A program made the position numbers and the translations under genes. Positions 13,529 through 25,500 of a DNA stretch of 64,000 nt are shown here, in pieces; positions within the stretch are counted from its first letter, which is position 1, and the number at the start of each line of letters is the position of its first letter. The notes beneath the pieces are model-generated. The model did no database searches. It was given only the letters and a program-made list of their open reading frames with translations, and had not been told where the DNA came from. Origin of the DNA: Diphasiastrum complanatum (lineage: Eukaryota > Streptophyta > Lycopodiopsida > Lycopodiales > Lycopodiaceae); NCBI GenBank assembly GCA_029204225.1, contig CM055099.1, positions 50,981,298 through 51,045,297 of the forward strand, given 5' to 3'.

Positions 13529-16500
13529 AACATTGTTTTTATGTACCAGGGAGATTGGATAGACTATTGTATGTGGGCCCACCAAGTGAGGCTTCTCGAT
13601 GCCAAATATTTGAAATTCATTTGCGACAAACCCCATGTCGATCAGACGTCCAAATAGAACAACTTGCTGCACAAACTGGTGGCTATACTGGAGCTGATAT
13701 TGCTGCAGTATGTCGGGAAGCTGCTATGACTGCTTTGGAGGTACTTAGCATATCCAAAATAAATCAAATTCCGATTTTTTGATGAATTTCCTGTCTTTAT
13801 CAGTATTTGATTTATGGAATGGAAGTTTTATATTATTATGCACAATGGCTATCATTTATATTATTTGATTCAAGGTTTTATCAAAAAGGGTTATAAACTT
13901 GAATTCTAAAAGTAGTTGAGCACATTCAATCCAAATATATTGCAGAACCCTAGGCATGATGATATTAAACATTTGTTTTGGTGTTTGAGATCTTGAATGT
14001 GATTATCACATAGAGCACCGCTGTTCTTGTGTTATTTGACTCGTTTCTTGTTCCCATGCTTTGAGCATCTCTTATTACGTGGATTATGAATACACATCTA
14101 CCAAGCTCATCCTGAATGAAAACGTAGACCTCCAATATGGCCTGGAGATACATCTTGGCTAATGCACGTGCTCTCCATCCACCAACTCCTGGGTAGACTG
14201 AGTGAATGGCAAAAGGGAAGCCCCGCTACTATATAGGCATAGCATAGTGGGTCCCATCAAGCACGTTCCTAGTGGCAACACGTGACCACTTAGGATGGTG
14301 ACGCGTGGCACCAAAACATGTCGATATTGCCAGACCTGCGTCATGCCCCTTGCGAGGTTGTCATGCCCATGACTGGTCTCGGGTAGCGTGTCCACGCTAG
14401 GGACCGGTAGACCAACAACCTGTAAGTTAATTGTGACTATAAGGGAATTGGGGCCCTTATGTGTACATGGTCATAATAAATGGTTGTAGGCCTAAACACT
14501 TGATGGTGGATTGGTATGGGTCTATTAGTGAGTCATTGGGGAACTGGATGACGTGGCCCAGATAGGCTGTAGAGGTGTCCAGTGAGGTGTCACAGTGCAC
14601 TACTAGTGGTGCACGGGCCTTGGAGGGTAAAAGTATACCTATTGGGCTCTCACTAGTGTATGCTTGATAGCATGACCGGTGGCAGGAGGGTGCTGCTTGT
14701 GTGATGCCTCAGTCCTCTCCGTGTGATTGATCCATAGCTTGGGGGCTAGATCCGTTCGATCTAGATTTGGTTGGGTTGGTTTGTCCACCACCAGGGTCCC
14801 TTGTGTTGCTTGTGATTGGCATGCTGAGAATAGGATCCTTGGATTGAGGACTTTATATTGGTAATAGGAAGGAAGCTCAAGGAGGAACTTCCCTAGTTTT
14901 AACTTCTGAGGACAGAACTTGAATAAGGGGGGAAGAATGTCATGCCCATGACTGGTCTCGGGTAGCGTGTCCACGCTAGGGACCGGTAGACCAGCCTTGA
15001 TGGTGGATTGGTATGGGTTTATTAGTGAGTCATTGGAGAACTGGATGACGTGGCCCAGATAGGTTGCAGAGGTGTCCAGTGAGGTGTCACAGTGCACTAC
15101 TAGTGGTGCATGGGGCTTGGAGGGTAAAAGTATACCTATTGGGCTCTCACTAGTGTATGCTTGATAGCATGACCGGTGGCAGGAGAGTGCTACTGGTGTG
15201 ATGCCTCAGTCCTCTCCGTGTGATTGATCCATAGCTTGGGGGCTAGATTTGTTCGATCTAGATTTGGTTGGGTTGGTTTGTCCACCATCAGGTTTCCTTG
15301 TGTTGCTTGTGATTGGCATGCTTAGAATAGGATCCTTGGATTGAGGACTTTATATTGGAGAGTTGAGGTTGGTGAATCATAACTCAGATTCTAGGATATA
15401 CGTAATCCATAAGAAAGGATTGTTATTGGTAGATTACCTTGGATGAATAAACAAGATAGTGAAATTTTGGTAATGACTGGCCATCTTACCAAATCGACTA
15501 TGTTTATTCGGGTAAAGACCAGGTAATTAGAGTATCTGTTTTGGCTTTATGGATTACCAAACTGACATTATGAACATTCTCATTTCGGAGTTAACTAATC
15601 ACTTTTGGTCGGTCGTATTTGCTAAACTAGAGATGACTCTGAACTTAAAGTTCTTCTAATCATTGGTAGTTACTTTCTTTTATTGAGTATAGGACAAGAA
15701 TCCGACGAATTATGATTGACGAATCATAGTTCAGATTTTAGTTATACTTGATCGTATAAAATTAAATCCTGTGGATCTACAAAGTATTCCATGAACTAAG
15801 TTATTCGCATGCATAAACTAGTTGTTGGTACATAGACATATTGATGGAATTGTGTTTGAGACAATTTCTCGCTAGATTATAGTAATTTCTCATTGAGAAT
15901 TGCTTATTAGCCTTGATCTTTTTCCTGGTGCTACCCCACCCTCTCGTGCTCCATATCGTATGTCTAAAGATGAACGTGATGAGGTCCAGCTCCAAATTGC
16001 TTCCCTTTTACGTCAGGGCCTCATTGTTCCTAGCCATAGTCCTTTTGGTGCTCCTGTCCTCCTTGTTGCCAAAAAAGATGGAACCAAACGCCTTTGCATT
16101 GACTATCGTGCTTGAAACAAGCTGACTATCCGTAATCAGTATCCTATACGTCACATGGATGTTCTTTTTGATCAGCTTGGCACTTCTTCCATCTTTTCCA
16201 AAATTGACCTACGTTTTGGATACTACCAAATTAGGATGCGTCCTTCTGATGAGCATAAGACTGCATTTCGTACTCACTTGGGTTTGTATGAATTTCATGT
16301 TCTTCCATTTGGTGTTCAGAATGGTCCACCGACATTTCAGAATGCTATGAATAATATTTTACGTCCTCTTTTAGAGATTTGTGTCTTAGTTTATTTTGAT
16401 GACATTCTTGTTTTTAGTACTTCTTTGTCTGATCATGTAAAACATCTATCTTCTGTGTTTGAATTGTTAGAAATAAATGACTATGCTGAAGTTAATCCAT

Positions 16501-19500
16501 AGGTTACTTTGACCCAAAAGGTCGAGATATGTGTAACCATGGGTATTTAGTTATTTAGGCCATCTTAAGTTTGTCTTAAGTTCAGTTGGACCCAATTTTG
16601 GTCATGTACTGACTCGTGGGTCCTTAGGGGTCTAATTTTGTTTAGGGGCCCTATCTTGACTTTTGGGAGTGCCCTACATTTAGTATGTGGGTAACCTTAG
16701 GGTTTGGTGGCATTTGGTCACATCCAAGTAGAGTAGTTAGATGCTCATTGTGTATTCCATTTTATACAGTTTGGCTCTCCATTGCTCTTGTTGCTGTTTT
16801 CTCTCTCTCTCTCTCTCTCTCTTAGAGTTGGGCACCCAGCCTTTTCTCTCTAGGTTTGCATTTGTGTAGGAGGGCGCCCAAAATTCAGCAAACCCTATTC
16901 AGGGTTAGGTCAACTTGTGGCTGGAAATTTGCTGATTCTCAGCAAGTAGTAGGGTGCTTTCAACAGCCCTATTGGAGTGTGTGTTGATCACACTATTTGG
17001 CTTCCTAATTGGGTTTCGGTGTAGGCTTCAATCGAAGTTAACCTAATTTTCAAGAAGCTGGTTTTTTTGTGCAGAAAGACAGCCATCTGTCCATTATCTT
17101 CTGGGCACTTTGGTTGCAGATTGAAAGATATCTTGTGCTCCTACTTTCAGCTCTTTGTTTGCTGCAAATTTTTGAGTAGATTTGGTTGTGGAAAGGCTCT
17201 CTTTCCTATCTACTACAAGCTGAAATTTTGTTGGAGGTAATGGCTAAAGAATCGGAAGCTATCGGTTCTTTGTTTAGTGAAGATCGGTTGGATGGCACAA
17301 ACTACTCCTTGTGGAGTTACATGATGAAGAATCTTCTCATAGCGAAAGGGCTGTGGGATTTGGTCAATGGTGATGAGGAAAGGCCTCCGTCTTTGGCACC
17401 TCCTACACCTCGTGGATCATCATCATCAACATCATTTTCTCCATCTTCGGAAGAACAAAAGAAGTGGGATAGAAGGGATGCACAAGCACATTCTATGGTT
17501 GCTCTTGCTGTGAAAAGATCTATCTTACCTCATATTAGGTCTTGTAAGACATCTAAAAGTGCGTGGGATACACTTTATACTATGTATAGAGTCAAAAATC
17601 CAGCAAGAGTGGTGTATCTAAGAAATCAGCTTTCTTTGTTGAAGATGCAAGAAGGGGATCAAGTGACCAATCACTTGACGAAGATCAAGGATCTTCGTGA
17701 GGAGCTTCTCAATATTGATGAGATAATTGAGGATGCTCAATTTGTTTCCATTACTCTCAACTCATTACCTTCATCTTATCTTCCATTTGTTTCATCTTTG
17801 AGTATCTCTCTTAGGGGACAGCAACTCTCCTTTGATGAACTTGTTGGGCTGCTTCTTCAAGAGGAGCAAACGAGGCAAAACTTTGCGGGTGACACTCAAC
17901 AAGATCAAGCTTTCTTCACGAAAGGCAAGGGCAAAGGCAAGTCAAAAGGAAAGGGGAAGCCCCCTTCCAAGGATGAGCAAAAGCCCGTTGGAGGTCAAGA
18001 TGTCAACACTCAAAAGAAGAAAGGGAAGTGCCATTATTGCAAAAGGTATGGGCACTTCATCAAGGATTGTAAGAAGATGATACTAGTGCTTCACTTGCTA
18101 CTTTGGAGCAAGAGCTTGAAGCTAGTGGTGATCTTTTCAACCAAGACTATGCTTTTGTGTCTAATATTGCTTCTACTAGTACTACTACATCTATGAGGAA
18201 TTCAGATTCTGTTTTGCAAGTTGCTGATTTTCAGCCCATTGAATGGGTGATTGATAGTGGTGCTACTCGTCATATGACTTCTCGCAAAGAAGCATTTACT
18301 AAATTACAAAATGGAAGTAAGGTACAATGTGCGGATGATGCATCTTATTCTATTCATGGAATTGGAATTGTAGCCATCATTTTGCCTAATGGTGAAGAAA
18401 AGTACATTAAGAATGTGCTTTATGTTCCGGGAATCAAGAAGAATCTTCTTTTGGTTTCAACTATGTTGAAGCAAGGACTAGTTGTTGAGTTCAAAGAAGA
18501 TAAGTGTCTTGTCAAGGATCCTAAAAGATCACTCTTGATTATTGTTTCGGGAACGATGCATGCTGGCTTATTCATTATGGATACCTATGAGCGACGAATT
18601 CCCTCTATATGTCTTGTTGCTTCTACATCACAATCATTGGAGTTGGCTGAATTGTGGCACGCAAGGTTTGGGCATCTCAACTTTGCAAGTTTGAAGAAGC
18701 TGAAGACATTTAATATGGTAGAAGACATTCCTACTATTGAGCAGCCGGAAGGGCATGTATGCGAGGGGTGCATACTTGGAAAGTTTCAAAGGAAACCTTT
18801 TCCAATTGATGGAACTATAAGGGTTCTTGATAAATTTGATTTGGTTCATAGTGATGTTTGTGGTCCAATGAGGACCGAATCCATTGGAAAGTGCATCTAT
18901 TTTGTGACTTTTATTGATGACTTTTCCCGTTTTACATGGATCTATCCTATGAAGGCTAAATCGGAAGTTTTTCAACGTTTCAAAGATTTTCTAGCAATGG
19001 TGGAAAATCAGTTTGGGCATTCTTTGAAGACCCTACGCACCGATCGAGGAGGGGAATACATTAAGAATACGTTCGGTGCATTTCTTCGAGAAAAGGGAAT
19101 TCTACATCAAATGACAACTCCCTATACGCCTCAACAAAATGGTGTTGCCGAGCGAAAGAATCGCACACTCATGGAGATGGCCCGCTGCATGCTCAAAGCA
19201 AAGGGGCTGCCTCACAAGTTTTGGGCTGAAGCGGTTATAACGGCAGCATACATAAGCAATCGTTGTCCTACTAAAGCATTGAAAGTATTAACTCCTTATG
19301 AAGTTTGGTATGGAAAGAAGCCTACAATCTCTCACTTTCGCATTTTTGGTTGTACGGCTTATGCTTTTGTTTCGGATAAACTTCGTACAAAGCTTGAAGA
19401 TAAAGGAGTTAAATGCATTTTTGTTGGCTATAGTAGTGAAAGCAAAGGCTATAGGCTGTTCAATTTGAGCACTAATAAGATTATTGTTAGTCGTGATGTG

Positions 19501-22500
19501 CATTTTGATGAAAAGAATTCATTGGATGTGGCCCCAACTCGTATCTTGAAGGGGGACAGCCCACATAGTGTGAATGTTGAAGTGTTTCCAGATTTGGTAC
19601 CATCTTCTATTGTTGGAGATAAGGGGCAGCAATCAACCAGTTTCGACCTGCCCAACACCTCATCAAGTTTAGATGTTCATCAAGAACCGGCCGTTGTTGC
19701 TCAAAATCAGCCTGCAGGAACTGTTGGACAGCAAGGACCAGTTTTGGAAGATCTTGGACAGCCAAGTGCGGTGTCGGAAGATCTTGGACAGCAAATTGTA
19801 AGAAGAGACATGGCTGTTGGACAGCCCAAAACAGTCCCACGGTGGTTGTTGTCGACTTTGCGGGACAACAAAGTAAGTTCATTTTATGATGGAAAGACAC
19901 GTGCCTCTACAAAACTAGTGGACTATGCTGATTTTTCAGACTTTGCTCTTACATCTCATGGAGATGTTGCAGAAGAACCTGTTTTCTATGAGCAGGCCAA
20001 GGGAGTAAAATGTTGGGAGGATGCGATGCAAGATGAGTATGACTCACTTATGAAGAACCAGATTTGGGTTCTTGTTGATCTTCCTCATGGGAAGAAGGCA
20101 ATTGGTTCTAAATGGTATACAAAATCAAGTATAAGGCAGATGGTACCATTGAAAGGTACAAGGCAAGGCTCGTTGCCAAAGGCTATGCTCAGCAAAAGGG
20201 GATTGATTATGAGGAGACTTTTTCTCCTACTGCTCGGATGACTACCGTGAGGGTAGTAACCTCTTTGGCTGCCCACTTTGGTTGGCGTTTGCGGCAACTT
20301 GACATAAAGACAACATTCCTCAATGGTGATCTTAATGAGGAAGTGTACTTTCAAGAACCTGCTGGTTTTTTGGTTGAAGGCCAAAAGATAAAATTTGTCT
20401 TCTCAAGAAGGCACTTTATGGACTGAAGCAAGCTTCGAGGATGTGGTATCAAAAGATACATGCCTACTTTTGTGATCGAGGGTTTACTAATAGTCCTAGC
20501 GAATCTACTCTTTATGTCAAGCATACTTCAGATTATATCATCATTATTTTGCTTTATGTTGATGATATTATTATTACAGGAAGTAATGAGCAGCAAATTG
20601 ATGCCGTAATACTTGATCTTGGTATGGTTATTGAAACCTCAGATTTAGGCCTATTGCACTTTTATCTTGGTCTTGAATTTCTACAAGAAGGTGCTGGAAT
20701 TTTCATCTCTCAAGAACGCTACATTGGCAGATTTTGAAGCAGTTCAAGATGGAAGATTGCAAGCCGGTTGCTACACCTATGGAGACAGGTTTGAAATTAA
20801 GTAGTCAAGGTGATGGTGAATCATTTGACACTACTTTATATTGTCAAGCTATTGGCTGTCTCATTTACCTATGTAATTCAAGACCGGACATTTCTTATAA
20901 TGTCTCACTCATGAGTCAATTCATGCATGCCCCGATGACATCACATTGGAAAACGTTGAAGAGGATCTTTCGATATTTTCAATGAACAAGAAGTCATGGA
21001 CTGGTTTTTCTTGCTTGTGATGATGCATGTTTGGTTGGTTTTAGTGACTCGGATTGGGGTGGAGATCAAGACACTAGACGCTCTACAAGTGGACATTGCT
21101 TTTTTTATGGTAATTCTGCAATTTCGTGGTCAAGATTTCAGTTTTTGCATTGTCATTTAAGGAGGGTGTTAGAAATAAATGACTATGCTGAAGTTAATCC
21201 ATAGGTTACTTTGATCCAAAAGGTCGAGATATGTGTAACCATGGGTATTTAGTTATTTAGGCCATCTTAAGTTTGTCTTAAGTTCAGTTGGACCCAATTT
21301 TGGTCATGTACTGACTCGTGGGTCCTTAGGGGTCTAATTTTGTTTAGGGGCCCTATCTGGACTTTTGGGGGTGCCCTACATTTAGTAAGTGGTTAACCTT
21401 AGGGTTTGGTGGCATTTGGTCACATCCAGGTAGAGTACTTAGATGCTCATTGTGTATTCCATTTTATACAGTTTGGCTCTCCATTGCTCTTGTTGCTGTT
21501 TTCTCTCTCTCTCTCTCTTAGAGTTGGGCACCCAGCCTCTTCTCTCTTGTTTCTTGTGGAGATTGATTGATAACTAGATCTTGGTGACTTGTCTCTTGCT
21601 TTCCTACATGAATTACTTATTAAGCATCAACTGTTCGCCAAATTGTCCAAATGTTCTTTTGTCGTGGCTGAAATCGAATTTTTGGGTTTTCTTATTTGTG
21701 GTGGACGTATTCGTCTTGATCCTTGGAAAGTTCAGGCTATTGAGAATTGGCCTGTCCCAACCGACGTTCATTCTGTTCGTATGTTTTTAGGTATGGCAAC
21801 CCATCTTCGTCGTCCTGTTAAGTATTTTGCCACTCTAGCTGCTCCGCTTCATTCGTTACTAAAGAAGTCTCATGCCTTTGTTTGGACTTCTGAGTGTCAA
21901 ATTGCTTTTGATGCTTTACGTCATGCCATTGTTTCTGCTACTGTTATGTGTCTTCCCCAGTTTGATCAGCATTTTATTGTTGAGACTGATGCTAGTGCTT
22001 TTAGGCGCTCTTCTCCGTCAGTCCAAGTGTGTTATTGCTTATGAGTCTCGTCGTTTGCGCTCTTATGAGCAACGTTACTCTGTACATGAAAAAGAGCTAC
22101 TTGCTGTCATCCATGCTCTTAAGAAATGGCATCATTATTTGTATCGTGTTCCCTTTGATATTATTACTGATCATCAGTCTCTCCGTTATCTTTTTTCTCA
22201 GCGTGATCTTAGTGATCGTCAATATTGTTGGTTACAATTTTTGCAGTCTTTTCATTTTGATATTTTGTATCGTCCGGGCAAGGCAAACACGGCCGCTGAT
22301 GCTTTATCGCGTCTTCCTGCATTGTTACATAGTATTGTTGCTTCAGTTCCTTCTTGGTCCTCAGTTCCTTCTTGGTTTGATGATTTACCGGCCGCATATT
22401 TGTCTTGTTCTGACTTTTCTGATGTTTATCATACTCGTCCCCTTTCGTCCTCTCGGAAGTTCCAGGTTTATACTATTGTTGATGATCGTTTATACCACGA

Positions 22501-25500
22501 TGGTGCTTTATGTATTCCTAGTTCTCTTTCCCATCGTCCTCAATTGTTGTCTGATGCTCATGCTTCCCCTATTGGTGGCCATTTTGGTTTTCAAAAGTCT
22601 TATGCACGTCTTAAAGACAATTTCTATTGGCCATCCATGAAGTTTGAGCTAGCCCATCTTATTCGGACAGAGCTTATGCGTTTTTTGGATGTCCAGCTTC
22701 TGATGGGTATTGCTTATCAATCTACTGCTGATGGGCAGACTGAGGTCCTTAATCGGATCCTTGAGGATTACCTTCGACATTTTGTTTCTCCTTCTGGGAA
22801 GGATTGGGAGAGTATAGCTATAATAGCTCTGTTAGTACCAGCACTGGAGTTTCACCTTTCTTATTGGCTCATGGGTATGCTCCACTTTTGCCAGGGGTGC
22901 CTCTTCCTCCTGATGATACACCAGTTACCATTGCTTCTTTTTTATCCGGTGCTCGTGAGCTTATTGCTAGGGCTACTACTCACTTACAGCATGTTCAGCA
23001 TCAAACTTCTGTTGATCGTCATCGCCGTCATGTTGAGTTTCAGGTTGCTTTGCATGTCACACTTTGTTCAGGGTCACGCTTCTACTGAGAAGCTTGCACC
23101 ACGCTATTATGGGCCTTACTGTATCTTGGATCGCCTCAGCCCTGTTACATACCGGTTACAGTTGCCTGATTCTACACGAGCTTGTTATATCTTTCATGTT
23201 AGCCTGTTACGAGTTGCCATTGAGGATGATGCTCCTCGCGATCTCACATTTCCTACAGATCCAGAGCTGTTCCCTTTTTTGCCAGCCGCCATCCATCAGG
23301 TTTGCCTTCAGTACAGTCGACGTCGCAGGCAGGTTCAGTTTTTAGTACAGTGGGATGGTCGTCCTCTTACGGAGGCCACTTGGGAGCCTATTGAAGTGTT
23401 TTATCATACACCATTATTGGCAGATCAGGCTCGAGCCCTCAGGGCTTTAGTTCTCTCCTCTACTACAGATGTCATTTTAGATGTTCTCTCTGCTTCATGA
23501 TTCGGCTAGCTATGACTATTCTTTATTGTCGTATTTGCTTAGTACTTGCTTTACACAGTTATGATGCTTTTGGGGTATCTGTTGTGACGACTTATGTCCT
23601 CTCCATCAGTATTTCCATTAGTTCGTGATTTTTCAGTATTTAGCATGCTTACATTATTGTTTTAGATAGTCATTATGCTTGCTAGCCGGTGGAGGGCTTT
23701 GTTTTTATGCAGGGGAGAGTTATGGACTTGTCTCATTACATTCGCCGCGTCCATTCTTTTATTGTTATTATGCATAAGCAGGCCTAAGGGCCCTTTTTTT
23801 TCATATACTGGCCTTGGGCCCTATTTGGTTATATTTTTTGGACTTGGTCACATTGATTTGGAGTGGGGGTCCTCTTATTGGGAGGGCGCACTATTTTCTC
23901 TCCAAATCCTTTTCCCTCCCTTTTTTTGAATCCTCCATTTGATTTAGGGAGAGGGTATAAGTAGGGCAGCATTTTCCTTTATTCAGTTTATGATGATTGC
24001 TCCTCTTTAGCCTCCTTAAGCATTCTCTTCCTGCTTTCTAGCTTAAGTCCTGCTTTCTAGCACAGCTAGTGAATCTTAGCTTCATTCCGGCCCGGACTCT
24101 CATGTCTGGACTGGCCATCTTACCAAATCGACTATGTTTATTCGGGTAAAGACTAGGTAATTAGAGTATCTGTTTTGGCTTTATGGATTACCAAAGTGAC
24201 ATTATGAAGATTCGCATTTCAGAGTTAACTAATCACTTTTGGTCGGCCGTATTTGCTAAACTAGAGATGACTCTGAACTTAAAGTTTTTCTAATCATTGG
24301 TAGTTACTTTCTTTTATTGAGTATAGGACAAGAATCCGATGAATTATGATTGACGAATCATAGTTCAGATTTTATGATACTTGATCGTTTAAAAGAAGGA
24401 TTACTCGCGTGATCAGAAGATTAGTTAAGATATGTATTCATATTTTAGCAATCTCCTTGGAGAGGATGTTATCCTTGATGGAGATTGAGTTATAGTAAGC
24501 ATTCGGCTACTGGTTATAGCCCGTTCGTGGTTATGTATTATTTTGAAACCTATATCACCCATTGCGATTGAGACTCGGACGATCAAGTTTCAGAAAGTAG
24601 CGGATTTCCTACATGATATGCAGGAAATGCTACGGATAGCACGTGAAAATGTCGTGTGTACCCCAGGATGGGGACCGACATTATGCAAGTCTGAAAAGAT
24701 CACCGAGAGACTTCCAAATGGGGGATTGGATATTTTTAAGAGTCCCGAAGGATTCGAGTGTAATGCGTACTAGCAAGCATTATAAGTTGTCCCCTAGATA
24801 TAGAGGACTGTATAAGATCTTGAAAAACATCGGACCCTTAGCTTACCAATTGGAACTCCCGGAAGGATCGCAAGTGCATCCCGTAATTCACGTAAACCGT
24901 CTCAAGAAGAGTCTACGTGTAGGAGAGCATCTTGGATCTGGAGATTAATTGGACCTGTTGGATAAATTATCGGGTGTGTCTTGACCTGAATCCGGAAGGA
25001 TCTTGGATACAAGAACTAAACGATTGAATAATCGTATAGTTATAATCAAAATCTTAGGTGTTGAATCAACGAAGCATAAAAGACAGCAATAGACTAAAGC
25101 CCTACAAGCAATAGACAAGACAATAGGTTCTCCCACAAAGAGCCCAAACAATACCAATCAATAATCTGAAAAATGAGTGTACAAATGCCCCTATAAATAC
25201 TCTACCAATGAACCCTAAAATAGGAATTCAAAAGTAAAGGGAGGCAAAATGTGGAGGGAAAACAGTTGCGCCGCGCCCTCCTACAGGGCAGGTATACCGG
25301 GTAGAACTGGTGAGTATCCATGAGCAAGCAGGAAAGGAGAGACACCTGTGCTGGAACTAACAGAATTGTTATTACTATACTCAGCCAAACATAAATGCTG
25401 ATCCCAATCACGACCAGAAGGAGAAACATAATGTTGTAAATAATCCTTCAATACCCGGTTAATAACCTCAGACTGACCATCCGCAGAAGAATGATAAGCA

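Larger units (their letters stand above)
16465..21608 (+). mobile_element. Ty1/copia element inserted in G2 (TSD TGAAT)
   Basis: Flanked by TGAAT at 16460-16464 and 21609-21613. Removing the element and one TGAAT restores the G2 reading [12 protein letters not shown] exactly. The 5' LTR starts at 16465 and the 3' LTR is 21167-21608 (TG...CA), preceded by the purine tract aaggaggg. By eye the first ~380 bp of the two LTRs differ at about eight positions (roughly 2%), so the insertion is fairly young. Several frameshifts and a truncated RNase H make it non-autonomous. Confidence 0.93.
15905..24105 (+). mobile_element. G2: plus-strand chromodomain Ty3/gypsy, 5'-truncated, split by a copia insertion
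   Basis: The element begins inside RT ([20 protein letters not shown]) without a 5' LTR, gag or protease. RT runs to 16464, then resumes at 21609 after the copia insertion and continues through RNase H, integrase, a C-terminal chromodomain and a 3' LTR (about 23500-24105). The integrase core is partly deleted. The chromodomain places it in the chromovirus group. Confidence 0.85.

Noticed and set aside
13475-13657. Arg-Glu repeat protein
   Set aside because: It is a translation of the GA microsatellite and the start of exon 9 in the wrong frame.
13741-13782. Gene ending shortly after exon 9
   Set aside because: The read-through is short and unlike the family C-terminus, whereas 37607-37738 supplies the expected C-terminal helix in the right phase.
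15905-24105. Endogenous pararetrovirus
   Set aside because: Integrase, chromodomain and LTR features identify Ty3/gypsy; no movement protein or viral coat motif is present.
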